NCBI GenBank assembly: GCA_031272185.1
Contig: JAISUG010000030.1
Coordinates: 1-34,196, forward strand
Source: Lachnospiraceae bacterium
GTDB lineage: Bacteria; Bacillota; Clostridia; Lachnospirales; Lachnospiraceae
Direction: 5' to 3'
DNA: 34,196 nt
How positions within the stretch are numbered: the first letter of the stretch is position 1; each line of letters begins with the position of its first letter. A model generated the notes under the pieces. The model made no database searches and was not told where the DNA came from. It worked only from the letters and a program-made list of their open reading frames with translations. The translations under genes and the position numbers were made by a program. Shown here one piece after another: positions 16,634-25,788 of this stretch.

Positions 16634-18955
16634 TCACCTGGCAGTGCCATCCGACGCGGCCGCATCCATGCGATACTTGCAATCCTGGTTCTGGCACAGC
16701 AGCTTTCCGCCCTTTTCCACCATGTAACCGCCGCACTGCGGGCACCTCTGAACGGAGGGCCGGTCCCATGAAATAAACTTGCAGTCCGGGTTGCTGCAGC
16801 CGTAGTACTTGCGCCCGTTTTTCGATTTCTTGATGACGACTTCGCCGTGGGCCGCCCCATGCCCAGGGGTGACGCCCTGCCCAGCAAAACCGGCACCGCC
16901 CCCGTCCCCTTTGATGCCGCCATCGACACCAACGGCACCGCCGGTCATCGCCCCGCCGGCCGCCGGCATATCGTCGCCCGCAGCAGCGCCGCCCGCCGCC
17001 GTACCCGCCCCGCACAAGGGGCAGGGGATCCCTGTCTTCTCGAAAAACGGCTTGGTGTTCCGGCACTCCGGGAAGCCGGGGCAGGCCAGGAACTTGCCAT
17101 GGGGCCCGTACTTGATGACCATGCGGCGGCCGCAAAGCTCGCAGACCTCCTCGGTCTCCTCGTCAGCGATCTTGACGGACTCCAGGCTTTTCTTGGCCTC
17201 TTCCACCGCCTTGTGCAGCCCCGGGTAGAAATCCCGTACCACGTCTTTCCAATGTGTCTCCCCCACGCTCACGCTGTCCAGTTTCGTCTCCATGTTTGCG
17301 GTGAACTGCAGGTCAACGATATCCGGGAAGTTCTCCTTCATGATACGGTTCACCACTTCCCCCACCTCGGTGACGAAGAGGTTCTTCTTTTCCTTGGTCA
17401 CATAACGCCTGGCCAGAAGCAAGGTGATGGTGGGGGCATATGTGCTGGGCCGTCCGATGCCCTGCTCTTCCATGGCCCGGACCAACGCAGCCTCGGTGAA
17501 ATGCGCCGGTGGCTGGGTGAAGTGCTGGGAAGGCAGGATCTCCTCTGCCATGTATTCCATCCCCACGGCGCAGCCCTCCAGGTAACCGCCGCCCTCCTCC
17601 CCGGCCTCGTCGTCCACGTATACGGACAAGAACCCGTCAAAAACCTGTTTGGACGCAGCGGCGGCGAAGACATACCCGCCGGCCGCAAAACGCACGGACA
17701 ATGTCTCATACTGCGCTGGCTGCATGCGGCTCGCGACAAACCGCTTCCAGATCAGCTGGTACAGGCGGAATTGGTCGCGGCCTATCTCGTCCTTCACGTT
17801 CGCCGGGGTCAATGCGACGTCCGTGGGGCGGATGGCCTCATGGGCATCCTGGATGTTCCCGGCCGATGTCCCCGCCGATGTTTTTCCGGCCACATACCGG
17901 GCGCCATAGTGCTGCTCCACATACCCCCTTGCGGTGGCATCCGCCTCATCTGATATACGGGTGGAATCCGTGCGCAGGTAGGTGATGAGCCCCACTGTCC
18001 CCTGCCCTTTGATGTCCACCCCCTCATAGAGCTGCTGCGCCACGCGCATGGTCTTCTGGGTGGAGAAATTCAGCGTCTTGGACGCCTCCTGCTGCAGTGT
18101 GCTGGTGGTGAAGGGCAGCGGGGCCTTGCGGGTGCGCTCCCCCCGCCTCACTTCCGTCACCGTGAATGGTTTCCCCTGTATGGCAGCGGTCACCTGCTGC
18201 ATACCCGGTTCGCTGGTGATGTTCGGCTTGCCGTCGCCGTCGGAAACCAGGTGCGCCAAGATCGTTTTCCCTGTGGCTTTGCCCGCTGTTTTGGCAGCGC
18301 CTTTCCCGGCAGCACCTTTTCCGGCAGGGCCTTTTGCGATGGATCCCGCCGGCGCCAGCGTCACGTCCAGGTTCCAGTACTCCTCCGGCACGAAGCTGTT
18401 TATCTCCTCTTCCCGGTCGCACACCATGCGCAGCGCGGCGGACTGCACCCGCCCGGCGGAAAGCCCCCTTTTCACCTTCTCCCACAGGAGGGGGCTGATG
18501 AGGTACCCCACGAAACGGTCCAGGATCCGCCTAGCCTGCTGGGCATCCACCAGGTTCATGTCCAGCGCCCTGGGGGTCTTCAGGGAGGCCTTAACGACAT
18601 TTTTCGTGATTTCGTTGAAGCTGATGCGGGAAACCGTTTTCCCCGGCTGCTCGTCCAGCTTCAGCGCCTTCATCAAATGCCAGGATATGGCCTCCCCTTC
18701 CCGGTCCGGGTCGGTGGCCAGGAATATCTTGTCTGCCTTCTTCACTTCCTTGCGCAGCTTGGCCAATGTGTCGCCTTTGCCACGGATGGTGATGTAGTGC
18801 GGTTCGAAATCATGTTCCGGGTCTATCCCCAGCTGGCTCTTGGGCAAATCCCTCACGTGTCCGCCGGATGCGTCCACGCCGACGCCTGTGCCCAGGAATT
18901 TCTTGATGGTTTTGACTTTTGCGGGTGATTCCACTATCACCAACTGGTTCGACAT
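16634..18955 (-). CDS. topA: DNA topoisomerase I (type IA), with a Gly/Ala-rich insert in a zinc-finger module
   Basis: Relaxes negative supercoils by a single-strand break. The Toprim domain opens with MSNQLVIVESPAKVKTIKKF and contains LATDPDREGEAISWHL; the catalytic Tyr is in ITYLRTDSTRIS. The C-terminus has three Cys4 modules: CELC...CPGFPEC, CPLC...CSNPDC and CPQC...CQNQDC. The product is 773 residues; bacterial clostridial TopA is about 690-700. Most excess is a Gly/Ala-rich stretch at about residues 645-703 that splits the second zinc module between its Cys pairs; a smaller Ala/Gly/Lys insert is near 202-222. The start (18955) follows GAGGGA by 6 bases; the frame extends 85 codons further up without support. 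Confidence 0.96.
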   Translation of the reverse strand: MSNQLVIVESPAKVKTIKKFLGTGVGVDASGGHVRDLPKSQLGIDPEHDFEPHYITIRGKGDTLAKLRKEVKKADKIFLATDPDREGEAISWHLMKALKLDEQPGKTVSRISFNEITKNVVKASLKTPRALDMNLVDAQQARRILDRFVGYLISPLLWEKVKRGLSAGRVQSAALRMVCDREEEINSFVPEEYWNLDVTLAPAGSIAKGPAGKGAAGKGAAKTAGKATGKTILAHLVSDGDGKPNITSEPGMQQVTAAIQGKPFTVTEVRRGERTRKAPLPFTTSTLQQEASKTLNFSTQKTMRVAQQLYEGVDIKGQGTVGLITYLRTDSTRISDEADATARGYVEQHYGARYVAGKTSAGTSAGNIQDAHEAIRPTDVALTPANVKDEIGRDQFRLYQLIWKRFVASRMQPAQYETLSVRFAAGGYVFAAAASKQVFDGFLSVYVDDEAGEEGGGYLEGCAVGMEYMAEEILPSQHFTQPPAHFTEAALVRAMEEQGIGRPSTYAPTITLLLARRYVTKEKKNLFVTEVGEVVNRIMKENFPDIVDLQFTANMETKLDSVSVGETHWKDVVRDFYPGLHKAVEEAKKSLESVKIADEETEEVCELCGRRMVIKYGPHGKFLACPGFPECRNTKPFFEKTGIPCPLCGAGTAAGGAAAGDDMPAAGGAMTGGAVGVDGGIKGDGGGAGFAGQGVTPGHGAAHGEVVIKKSKNGRKYYGCSNPDCKFISWDRPSVQRCPQCGGYMVEKGGKLLCQNQDCKYRMDAAASDGTAR
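16845..17020 (-). repeat. Low-complexity Gly/Ala coding insert in topA
   Basis: This stretch encodes about 58 residues dominated by Gly, Ala and Asp (GAGTAAGGAAAGDDMPAAGG and onward). GCC/GGC-type codons recur irregularly with no clean period. It lies between CPLC and the following CSNPDC. Confidence 0.65.
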
Positions 18956-19006
18956 AGGTTCCCTCACTTCAATGGCAAACGGCAGCTTGCGGACAAGCAG
19001 GCGCAC

Positions 19007-19086
19007 TACCGACGCAGCCTGCGGACATAGCCGACTAGCTGCGCCATCAGACGTCGGCTCTACCGACGCAGCGTGCGTGCATAGCC
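19007..19086. repeat. 54-bp repeat containing a copy of the dprA 3' end
   Basis: TACCGACGCAGC-TGCG--CATAGCC occurs at 19007-19032 and 19061-19086, 54 bases apart. The right copy is the coding end of dprA (GYARTLRR and stop at 19060-19062); the left copy lies downstream of the gene. A weaker third copy is near 18979. Confidence 0.78.
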
Positions 19087-20241
19087 CCCGCTGACACACT
19101 CCACGTAGCCTTCCATCTCCAGGCTGAACAATGCGCTCATGGCATCCGGCACGCCCAGCCCGCTCTCCTCGATCAAAGCCCCAGTGGATTTGGGTTGCAA
19201 ATCCATGCAACTATACAACATTTTTTCCGCCTTGGCAAGAGTGTTTGCGCTTTTCTCCCGCAAGGCCGGTTTCTTTTTGCCACTAATTCCCAGGTATTCC
19301 GGTATTTCCCACAGGTCCGTGAGGATATTCGCACCCATCTGGATGAGCCTGTTGCACCCCAGGCTCAATGGGTCGCTTAGGCGGCCCGGCACGGCGAACA
19401 CCTCTTTCCCCTGGCCCAGCGCATGCTCCACGGTGATGAATGACCCGCTCTTTTCTTTGGCTTCGACCACCACCAATATGTCCGCCAATGCGCTGATGAT
19501 GCGGTTGCGGACAGGGAACAGCTGCGCCAGCGGCTTGGTCCCCATGGGGAACTCCGATATCACGCCACCTTGCCGCTGCATCTGGTAGTAGGTGTTGAAA
19601 TTCTCCCTGGGGTAGCACAGGTCCACGCCGCACCCCAGGATGCCGAATGTGTCACCGCCCGCGGCTATGGCGCCCCGGTGCGCCGCCACGTCGATGCCTG
19701 ACGCCAGCCCGCTCACCACCTGCACCTTGCTCTTGCCCAGTATTTCCCCCAGCCTGTATGCCACCTGCCGCCCATATGGGCTGCATAAACGCGCACCCAC
19801 CACCGCGCACGACGCCACGCCGTCCGCAGGCAGCGCGCCCTTCACATACAGCCCCGCCGGTGCATCCGGCAGCACCGACAGCCGCTGCGGGTAGCGCGCA
19901 TCCAGGAATGTGACAAAGGAAACCCCCATCCCATTCAAGCGCCCCAGTTCGGCCTCGGCCGCGCCGAAGTACGGGCGCGCCGCCTGGATGGCCTGCCACT
20001 GCGCCTTGCTCCCCAGGCAACATGCGAAAAACTCCTGGCCCCCCATGCGGAGTATGCGCCCCGGTGTATCCAGGGTGCAGATGCGCCTGATGGCGGCAGC
20101 CCCCACGCCCGGGGTGGCGCTCAGCCAGAATATGATGGCGTCGATGTCTTCACATCCTATCGTAGCTTTTCCGGCCACATCCTTTCCCGCGCCCGCATTC
20201 GCAACGTGCAGATTCTCGATGTTCCCCGCATCACCATTCAT
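19060..20241 (-). CDS. dprA: DNA-processing protein DprA (Smf)
   Basis: DprA loads RecA on incoming single-stranded DNA during natural transformation. After a helical N-terminal domain (FWLSATPGVGAAAIRRI), the Rossmann-like DprA core shows VGARLCSPYGRQVAYRLGEIL, VVSGLASGIDVAAHRGAI, LGCGVDLCYPRENF, VISEFPMGTKP and the QGKEVFAVPGRLSDPLS block. A C-terminal winged-helix-like segment ends at the stop. It has 393 residues, slightly long. I chose the ATG at 20241 because GGGGGGAG lies just upstream; this gives an 11-base overlap with the comM end, implying translational coupling. Its 3' end is copied downstream. Confidence 0.95.
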   Translation of the reverse strand: MNGDAGNIENLHVANAGAGKDVAGKATIGCEDIDAIIFWLSATPGVGAAAIRRICTLDTPGRILRMGGQEFFACCLGSKAQWQAIQAARPYFGAAEAELGRLNGMGVSFVTFLDARYPQRLSVLPDAPAGLYVKGALPADGVASCAVVGARLCSPYGRQVAYRLGEILGKSKVQVVSGLASGIDVAAHRGAIAAGGDTFGILGCGVDLCYPRENFNTYYQMQRQGGVISEFPMGTKPLAQLFPVRNRIISALADILVVVEAKEKSGSFITVEHALGQGKEVFAVPGRLSDPLSLGCNRLIQMGANILTDLWEIPEYLGISGKKKPALREKSANTLAKAEKMLYSCMDLQPKSTGALIEESGLGVPDAMSALFSLEMEGYVECVSGGYARTLRR

Positions 20242-22222
20242 TGGCTCCCCCCCAGTATTTGTCAATGTAAACCCGATACCCTATGGCCTCGGCCAGATGC
20301 TCTTTTTCAATATCAGGGCTGCCCCCCAAGTCAGCCACCGTCCGCGCCACTTTCAGTATCTTGTAGTATGAGCGCGCGGACAGCTGCCCCCGCTCGAAGA
20401 AGCGTTCCAGCATCTTGTTTTCCGCCGCGCCCAATGCGCAGTGCTCCTCCACTTCCTCTGCATTCATGCGGGCATTTCGCTTGCCCGTGTTGGCGGCGGC
20501 GCCAATCTGTCCGCCAACCTGCCCACCAACCTGTCCGCCTACGGGCCCAAAGCCCCCACCGGCCTCGAGCCCTATGTAGTCACTGTCATGTCCGCTTCCA
20601 CCGGCGGCGCCATCCGATTCACGGGCGTCCTTGCCAGTGTTGCCTGCCCCCCGGAACCTGCGCTCCTGCACATCAATGGCCCGCTGCACACGCACCGCCA
20701 CCTGGGCGGAAGTCTCGTTGGCCCGCTTTGATACCAGTTCGGCATATGGCACCGGGGCCGACTCCACGCAGATGTCGAACCGGTCCAGCAGGGGCCACGA
20801 GATCTTGCTTAAGTACTTCCGTATCTGGGCGCCCGAACAGTTGCATCGGCTCTTGTCGGGGTGGTACCCGCACCCGCATGGGTTCATGGCCGCCGCCAGC
20901 ATGAAATCCGCCGGGAACCGGCAGGTGGCGTAGTTGCGGGACACCGTCACCGCATGCTCCTCCAGCGGCTGGCGCAGCTGCTCCAGCATATACCTGCCGA
21001 ATTCCGGCAGTTCATCCAGAAACAGCACGCCCTTGGACGCCAGGGACAGCTCCCCCGGCCTGGGGTTGTTCCCCCCGCCCAGCAGTGCGATGGCCGTGGT
21101 GGTGGGGGATGGCGAGCGGAAAGGCCTATGGGTGATCAATGGGCGGTCGGGAGGCAGCTTCCCGCAGATGCTGTAGATTTTCGAAATCTCCAGCTGTTCA
21201 AGCCGACTTAGAGGCGGCATGATGCCGGGGATGCGGTTGGCCACCATGGACTTGCCGCTCCCTGGCGGGCCGATGTAGAGGATGTTGTGCCCGCCCGCCA
21301 CCGCCACCTCGGTGGCGCGTTTGAGCAGTGCCTGCCCGTTCACCTGGGAAAAATCCAGGTCACGCGTGTCTGTCTCCCCGGTGGCCATCCCCGGAAATCC
21401 CCCCGGGTATTTCATGGCCCTGGCCGTGGCCGCGGCGCCTGGTGCTGTCGCCGCCCCCACTGCCTCCGTTTCAGCATCCTGCGCGGTCGCCGACACTGCA
21501 ATCGTCCCCGTGGTCACAGCTGCCCCTGCCCCCGCGGCCGCCACCCCCGCTTCCACTGCCACCATTCCCACCGTACCCTTGGCATCTTCCGCTGCGGCGG
21601 CTGTCGCCACCACCTCTGCCCCTGCCTCCACCACCGCCTCTTCCCATGCCTCCCCCTCTTCCCATGCCTCCCCCTCTTCCATCGCCGCCAAGGCAGCTTC
21701 CTGGGACCGCCTATCCCCCTGTAGCAATGCCGCCATCTCCCCAATGTCCGCTACACCGACCACACACATACCTTCCACCAGGCGGCCCTCCGGGGCGTTG
21801 GCCCGGGGCAGGAAGCAGTAACGCATCCCCTTTTCCTTTGCGGCGGACACGAAGCTCAAAATGCCCCTGACCGGCTTGAGCTCGCCGTTTAGCCCCATCT
21901 CGCCCACAAACACCGACACGTCGAACAGCTCCCCCCCTATGACGCCCAGCCCCGCAAGGATGGCCACGGCTATGGGCAGGTCATAACCGGTGCCTTCCTT
22001 TCGCACGTCGGCGGGCGACAGGTTCACGGTCAGGCGTTTGGGCGGCAGACGGAACCCAACGTTTTTAAGTGCGGTCCTCACCCTGTCCTGGGCCTCCCGC
22101 ACTTCGGGGGCAAGATACCCCACCATGGAAAAGCTAGGCAGGCCGTCGCCCACATCCGCCTCCACGGACACCAAATATGCATCAATGCCCATCAGCCCGG
22201 CACTGTACACACGACTGAACAT
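20231..22222 (-). CDS. comM: ComM/YifB-type Mg-chelatase-like AAA+ protein with a large Ala-rich insert
   Basis: ComM is a hexameric AAA+ branch-migration helicase used during transformation. The N-terminal ChlI-like domain (MFSRVYSAGLMGIDAYLVSV, LPSFSMVGYLAPEVREAQDR) is followed by Walker A GPPGSGKS at 318-325, the Walker B/sensor region (GVLFLDELPEFGR), AAMNPCGCGY and the C-terminal SARSYYKILKVARTVADL domain. At 663 residues it exceeds the usual 505-515 by about 150. The extra sequence is mainly residues 171-285, Ala/Val/Gly/Glu-rich, between the N domain and the ATPase, plus a smaller Gly/Val insert near 555-590. GGGGAGGGG precedes the ATG. It overlaps dprA by 11 bases. Confidence 0.94.
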   Translation of the reverse strand: MFSRVYSAGLMGIDAYLVSVEADVGDGLPSFSMVGYLAPEVREAQDRVRTALKNVGFRLPPKRLTVNLSPADVRKEGTGYDLPIAVAILAGLGVIGGELFDVSVFVGEMGLNGELKPVRGILSFVSAAKEKGMRYCFLPRANAPEGRLVEGMCVVGVADIGEMAALLQGDRRSQEAALAAMEEGEAWEEGEAWEEAVVEAGAEVVATAAAAEDAKGTVGMVAVEAGVAAAGAGAAVTTGTIAVSATAQDAETEAVGAATAPGAAATARAMKYPGGFPGMATGETDTRDLDFSQVNGQALLKRATEVAVAGGHNILYIGPPGSGKSMVANRIPGIMPPLSRLEQLEISKIYSICGKLPPDRPLITHRPFRSPSPTTTAIALLGGGNNPRPGELSLASKGVLFLDELPEFGRYMLEQLRQPLEEHAVTVSRNYATCRFPADFMLAAAMNPCGCGYHPDKSRCNCSGAQIRKYLSKISWPLLDRFDICVESAPVPYAELVSKRANETSAQVAVRVQRAIDVQERRFRGAGNTGKDARESDGAAGGSGHDSDYIGLEAGGGFGPVGGQVGGQVGGQIGAAANTGKRNARMNAEEVEEHCALGAAENKMLERFFERGQLSARSYYKILKVARTVADLGGSPDIEKEHLAEAIGYRVYIDKYWGGANEW
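21400..21690 (-). repeat. Low-complexity coding insert in comM
   Basis: Dense CC/GC-rich repetition, including two exact 18-bp units CCCATGCCTCCCCCTCTT (about 21644 and 21662, encoding EEGEAW twice). It adds about 115 residues in frame. Confidence 0.7.
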
Positions 22223-22287
22223 ACACCCCTCCCCAAATCAAATCGCAATCACCAGCCATCATATCGCCAATGCCAGCCAACGCCCAC

Positions 22288-22490
22288 ACGAATCCTTGCG
22301 GCCACATAACCGGCGCCAAAAAGCAAGCCCGGAAACAAACCCCGGAATCAACGGCCGAATCCTCAAATGGGATGCGGCAAAAACGGGGTTGCATTTCAGC
22401 AACAATCCTTGGGTTTGGATGACCGAATCCTCCAATGGAACGTATCCAAAAACCCCATGCAACAAACAACGGAAAAATGCCGACCATATA
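22288..22490. repeat. Tandem array of about 68-bp units upstream of comM
   Basis: CGAATCC begins units at about 22289, 22356 and 22424. Units 2 and 3 share GAATCCT-AATGG, a CAAAAAC stretch and GCA-CAACA. This part of the 660-base gap 22223-22881 has no gene I would support; 22491-22680 between the two arrays shows nothing I can name. Confidence 0.72.
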
Positions 22491-22689
22491 TGCCTACCCT
22501 TGTCCAGAACGGACAGACGGGCCTCGGCAGCGGCTCCCTATCAGAACAACCTTTCGATTTACATCTTATCACATCTTTTGGGTTTTGTACAGTGGTTCAA
22601 AGGAATTCTGACATTTCGGGCCAAATTGTAAACCTGCATCGCCAAATGACTGCCGCGTCCCCATTTGCCAAGGACGCACCCACAAATGA

Positions 22690-22900
22690 CCGACGGCCGG
22701 TGCACACGGCACCGGCCGATACATTTACCGACATCGGGGAAGGTCCAGCCCGCCAAAGCCGACGGCCGGCGCACACAGCGCCGGGCGACACAGTTCCCGG
22801 CATCGCAGCCAACCTAACCACCGAAACCGGCGGGCGGCGCAGACTGCACCGGCAGGCACAGTTCCCGACATCGGGGCAGGCCTAGCCCGCCACGAACCTA
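22690..22900. repeat. Tandem array of about 69-bp units with conserved hairpins, including the galM 3' end
   Basis: Three units share GACGGCCGG-GC, ACACAG/CACGG, a second arm, TTCCCGACATCGGGG-like text and AGCCCGCCA. A hairpin lies in each unit: GGCCGGTGC/GCACCGGCC (22695-22717, 9 pairs), CCGGCGC/GCGCCGG (22766-22784, 7 pairs) and an imperfect third near 22830-22855. The last unit contains the galM stop (22882). Confidence 0.82.
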
Positions 22901-24387
22901 TATACAGTGGAAGTGGAGTATATCTCCCCCGCTTTCAGGAAAGGCCCCTCAAACTGCGGCTTGTTCACTGCATCCGGGAAATACTGGGTCTCGAAACAAT
23001 ACCCGCCCCGGTGGGTATACGTCGCCCCGTCTTTCCCGTTTACGGCGGCGGGGATGAAGTTGCCCGTATAGAACTGCATGCCCGGGAGGTCCGTGTAAAC
23101 CTCCAGCTTCCGCCCGCTCACAGGGTCGCGCGCGGTGGCTGCCAGATGGACTTTCCCGCTGACGATGATCCCGTCAACGTTTTCGGTCCCCTTTATGGCG
23201 AAATCCCCATGGCTCCGTGTCATGAAGGCGGCCCGCAGGCATTTGCCGCGGTTCCCCGCGCCAAACCCCATCTCGCCGCTCTCGTCGCCCCCGGCACCCA
23301 CGTCGCCTTCGGTGCCCACGTCGCCCACGGAGCCCACACAGTCACCGGCATCCACGTCGCACCCGGCACTCACATCGCCCACGGCGCCCACACAGTCCAC
23401 GGTATACTCGTGTTTCCCGCGGCTTCCCCCGATTTCCCCGGGTGATTCCGGGTCTTTGAGCACCCAGTTGTGGTCATACCCCCCTGCCCACTGCAGCTGC
23501 TCGAAAGGCGCGTCGATCTCCCCGCCGATGGGTTTCTCCACCCGGAAATCCATGGGCGTCCCCTCCACAGCCGCTATCTCCCCCGTGGGGATGGAACCCC
23601 TGTCGGTGGGCGTGAAGCTGTCCGCATCGATCCACACCCACTGCCCGGTGGCGACACCGCTGCCGTGCCCCGCCAGGTTGAAATAGGCGTGGTTGGTCAT
23701 ATTAGCCACGGTATCCATGTCGCTGACCATATGGTAATGGATTAGTAGGCTGTTGTCATCAGTCAGCACATATGTCACCGCCATCTGGGCATTGCCCGGG
23801 TAGCCCTGGTCCATGTGGGGGCTGGAAAGGGCGAAAGTAATCGACTCGGCGATCCCGAAATGCCCTCCCGGGGGGAAATCATCGCCCTGTTCACCGCAAA
23901 AAGCAAACAGTTCGGGAATCCCTGCGGGGATATCGGGGATTTTTCCCCCTCCCCCCGATGGCACCCCCCCGCCGCCATCATCTGAAGCCGGTGAAGTGTA
24001 TAAACGTTCCCTTATGATGGTGCCCCCCGAGTACACTTCCCACATCCGGTTGCGCAGCACATCCGGGCCGCTGTGCAGGTTGTTCTCGCCGTCGTTGGCC
24101 GCCAGGCGGTATTCTTTCCCGTCCAATGTGAACCTGGCGCCGCCTATGCGGTTGGCGTTTCGCCCCACGATTTCCCCCGGGATGCCCACGTAGGCCCCTG
24201 ATTCATCTATGAACCCGCCCAGTATCACGTCCGCGCGGCGCCCATACCTGTCAGGCACTTCCATGGAATGCCAGATCGCCCCCAGGTCCAGGAAAGAAGC
24301 CTTGACGCCGCGTGCATTCACCAGCGTGTACTTGGTCACTTCCCTCCCGTCCGCCAGGACGCCGAACTTCTCTCTCAAAATCGACAT
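22882..24387 (-). CDS. galM: Aldose 1-epimerase (galactose mutarotase) with two in-frame inserts
   Basis: Interconverts alpha and beta anomers of galactose or glucose in the cytoplasm. Family motifs: GRNANRIGGARFTLDGKEY, ENNLHSGPDVL (first His), NMTNHAYFNLAG (second His), YDHNWVL, DLPGMQFYTGNFI and the catalytic Glu in GGYCFETQYFPDA. The product is 501 residues against about 340-350. Two inserts explain it: a Gly/Pro-rich stretch at about 132-172 and an Asp/Gly/Val-rich stretch at about 324-377 built of 18-residue repeats. All expected catalytic residues remain, so it may be active. Start: ATG at 24387 after a G-rich site. It follows asd by 267 bases filled with an array. Confidence 0.92.
   Translation of the reverse strand: MSILREKFGVLADGREVTKYTLVNARGVKASFLDLGAIWHSMEVPDRYGRRADVILGGFIDESGAYVGIPGEIVGRNANRIGGARFTLDGKEYRLAANDGENNLHSGPDVLRNRMWEVYSGGTIIRERLYTSPASDDGGGGVPSGGGGKIPDIPAGIPELFAFCGEQGDDFPPGGHFGIAESITFALSSPHMDQGYPGNAQMAVTYVLTDDNSLLIHYHMVSDMDTVANMTNHAYFNLAGHGSGVATGQWVWIDADSFTPTDRGSIPTGEIAAVEGTPMDFRVEKPIGGEIDAPFEQLQWAGGYDHNWVLKDPESPGEIGGSRGKHEYTVDCVGAVGDVSAGCDVDAGDCVGSVGDVGTEGDVGAGGDESGEMGFGAGNRGKCLRAAFMTRSHGDFAIKGTENVDGIIVSGKVHLAATARDPVSGRKLEVYTDLPGMQFYTGNFIPAAVNGKDGATYTHRGGYCFETQYFPDAVNKPQFEGPFLKAGEIYSTSTVYRFVAG
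23278..23410 (-). repeat. Intragenic tandem repeat in galM, 54 bp (18 codons)
   Basis: GCCCACACAGTC occurs at 23332 and 23386, 54 bases apart; shorter CCCACGTCGCC subunits lie between. Encoded units: DCVGAVGDVSAGCDVDAG, then DCVGSVGDVGTEGDVGAG, then a partial unit. Confidence 0.88.
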
Positions 24388-24474
24388 AACCCCATTCCCC
24401 CATCTCAACCATACGCAGCCATCAATCAGCGGATTCGGATGGTCGATTCCACCACACCTGGTCGTTTCATCCCG

Positions 24475-24680
24475 GCAGGTGGCAGCCCACCATCGCCATA
24501 TCGCTTCATGCGGCCGGGATATACCCCGTGTCCATATTGCTGCGAAATATGCAGCAAGGCCCACCATCGCGTTATCGCCTCACCCGGCCGGGATATATAC
24601 CGTGTCCATATTGCTGCGCAGTCTTCAGCAAGGCGCACCCATCGCGTCATCGACTCACCCGGCCGGGATATACCCCTTCG
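24475..24680. repeat. Tandem array of 74-75 bp units containing the asd 3' end
   Basis: GCCGGGATATA occurs at 24513, 24587 and 24662. Units also share GTGTCCATATTGCTGCG, CAGCAAGGC and CCATCGC. The right-most unit is the end of asd (GYIPAG and stop at 24655-24657); the other two are downstream copies. Confidence 0.88.
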
Positions 24681-25740
24681 CCACCAGCAGCTCCGCGCAA
24701 AGCACCGCGCCGCCCGCCGCGCCACGGATGGTGTTGTGGGAGAGCCCCACGAATTTGTAATCGTAGACCGTGTCCTCCCTCAGCCGCCCGATGGAGATCC
24801 CCATGCCCTTTTCGTAGTTCACGTCCAATGTCACCTGGGGCCGGTTCTCTTCCTCCATGTAGCGGATGAACTGCCCTGGCGCGCTGGGCAGCCCCAGCGA
24901 CTGCGGTTCCCCCGAAAAACTCCCCAATGCCTGCACCAGCTCTTCTTTCGATGGTTTTTTTCCAAACTTCATGAAGACAGCGGCGGTATGCCCATACAGG
25001 ACCGGCACCCGGATGCACTGGCAGGTGATCTTCGGCCCTGGCGCGGCCACTATCTCCTTGTCGCCGAGGCTCCCCAGCACCTTCAGGGGCTCCAGCTCGC
25101 TCTTTTCTTCCTCCCCGCCGATGTAGGGGATGATGTTCTCCACCATCTCCGGCCAGTCGGCGAATGTCTTCCCCGCGCCGGAAATCGCCTGGTAGGTGGT
25201 GGCCACCACTTCATATGGCTCGAACTCTTTCCATGCGGCCAGCACCGGGGTGTAGCACTGGATGGAACAGTTGGGCTTCACCGCGATGAATCCCCGCTTC
25301 GTCCCCAGGCGGGCCCGCTGCGCCCCTATGATTCCCAGGTGCGCCGCATTGACCTCCGGCAGCACCATGGGCACGTCCGGCGTCCAGCGGTGGGCGCTGT
25401 TGTTGGAAACCACGGGGACCTCCGCCACGGCATAGGCCTCCTCGATCTTTTTGATATCTTCCTTGGGCATGTCCACCGCGCTGAACACGAAATCCACCTG
25501 CGCGGCGACCTCCGCCACGCAGTCCACATCCAGCACACGCAGCGCTTTGGCTGCTTCCGGCATGGGGGTTTCCAGTTTCCAGCGCCCCCCCACCGCCTCC
25601 TCGTAGGATTTCCCTGCGCTGCGGGGGCTGGCGGCCACCGCTGCAAGCGCGAACCAGGGGTGGTCCTCCAAAAGCGACACGAACCTTTGCCCCACCATCC
25701 CCGTGGCGCCCAGCACGCCCACGCGTAGTTTCTTTTCCAT
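24655..25740 (-). CDS. asd: Aspartate-semialdehyde dehydrogenase, archaeal/clostridial type
   Basis: Reduces aspartyl phosphate to aspartate semialdehyde with NADPH, the branch point to lysine, threonine and methionine. The N-terminal Rossmann motif is [14 protein letters not shown]; the active-site Cys is in [28 protein letters not shown] carries the catalytic His region. It has 361 residues, as in the archaeal/fungal-like branch found in Clostridia. Two adjacent ATGs exist (25743 and 25740); GGGAG is better spaced for the second. A strong promoter lies at 25906-25934 and the leader contains hairpin element copy 4. No lysine riboswitch was recognised. Confidence 0.95.
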   Translation of the reverse strand: MEKKLRVGVLGATGMVGQRFVSLLEDHPWFALAAVAASPRSAGKSYEEAVGGRWKLETPMPEAAKALRVLDVDCVAEVAAQVDFVFSAVDMPKEDIKKIEEAYAVAEVPVVSNNSAHRWTPDVPMVLPEVNAAHLGIIGAQRARLGTKRGFIAVKPNCSIQCYTPVLAAWKEFEPYEVVATTYQAISGAGKTFADWPEMVENIIPYIGGEEEKSELEPLKVLGSLGDKEIVAAPGPKITCQCIRVPVLYGHTAAVFMKFGKKPSKEELVQALGSFSGEPQSLGLPSAPGQFIRYMEEENRPQVTLDVNYEKGMGISIGRLREDTVYDYKFVGLSHNTIRGAAGGAVLCAELLVAKGYIPAG

Positions 25741-25788
25741 CATGTTCTCCCTTTTCCTTTATCGATCCAACAACCAAACAATGCGCAT

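Noticed and set aside
18956..19210. Longer N-terminus for TopA
   Set aside because: The conserved start MSNQLVIVESPAKVK has a good ribosome site; the upstream extension reads through the dprA 3' repeats.
22223..22881. A small gene in the comM-galM gap
   Set aside because: Frames there coincide with two tandem arrays and have no ribosome site or codon pattern like the neighbours.
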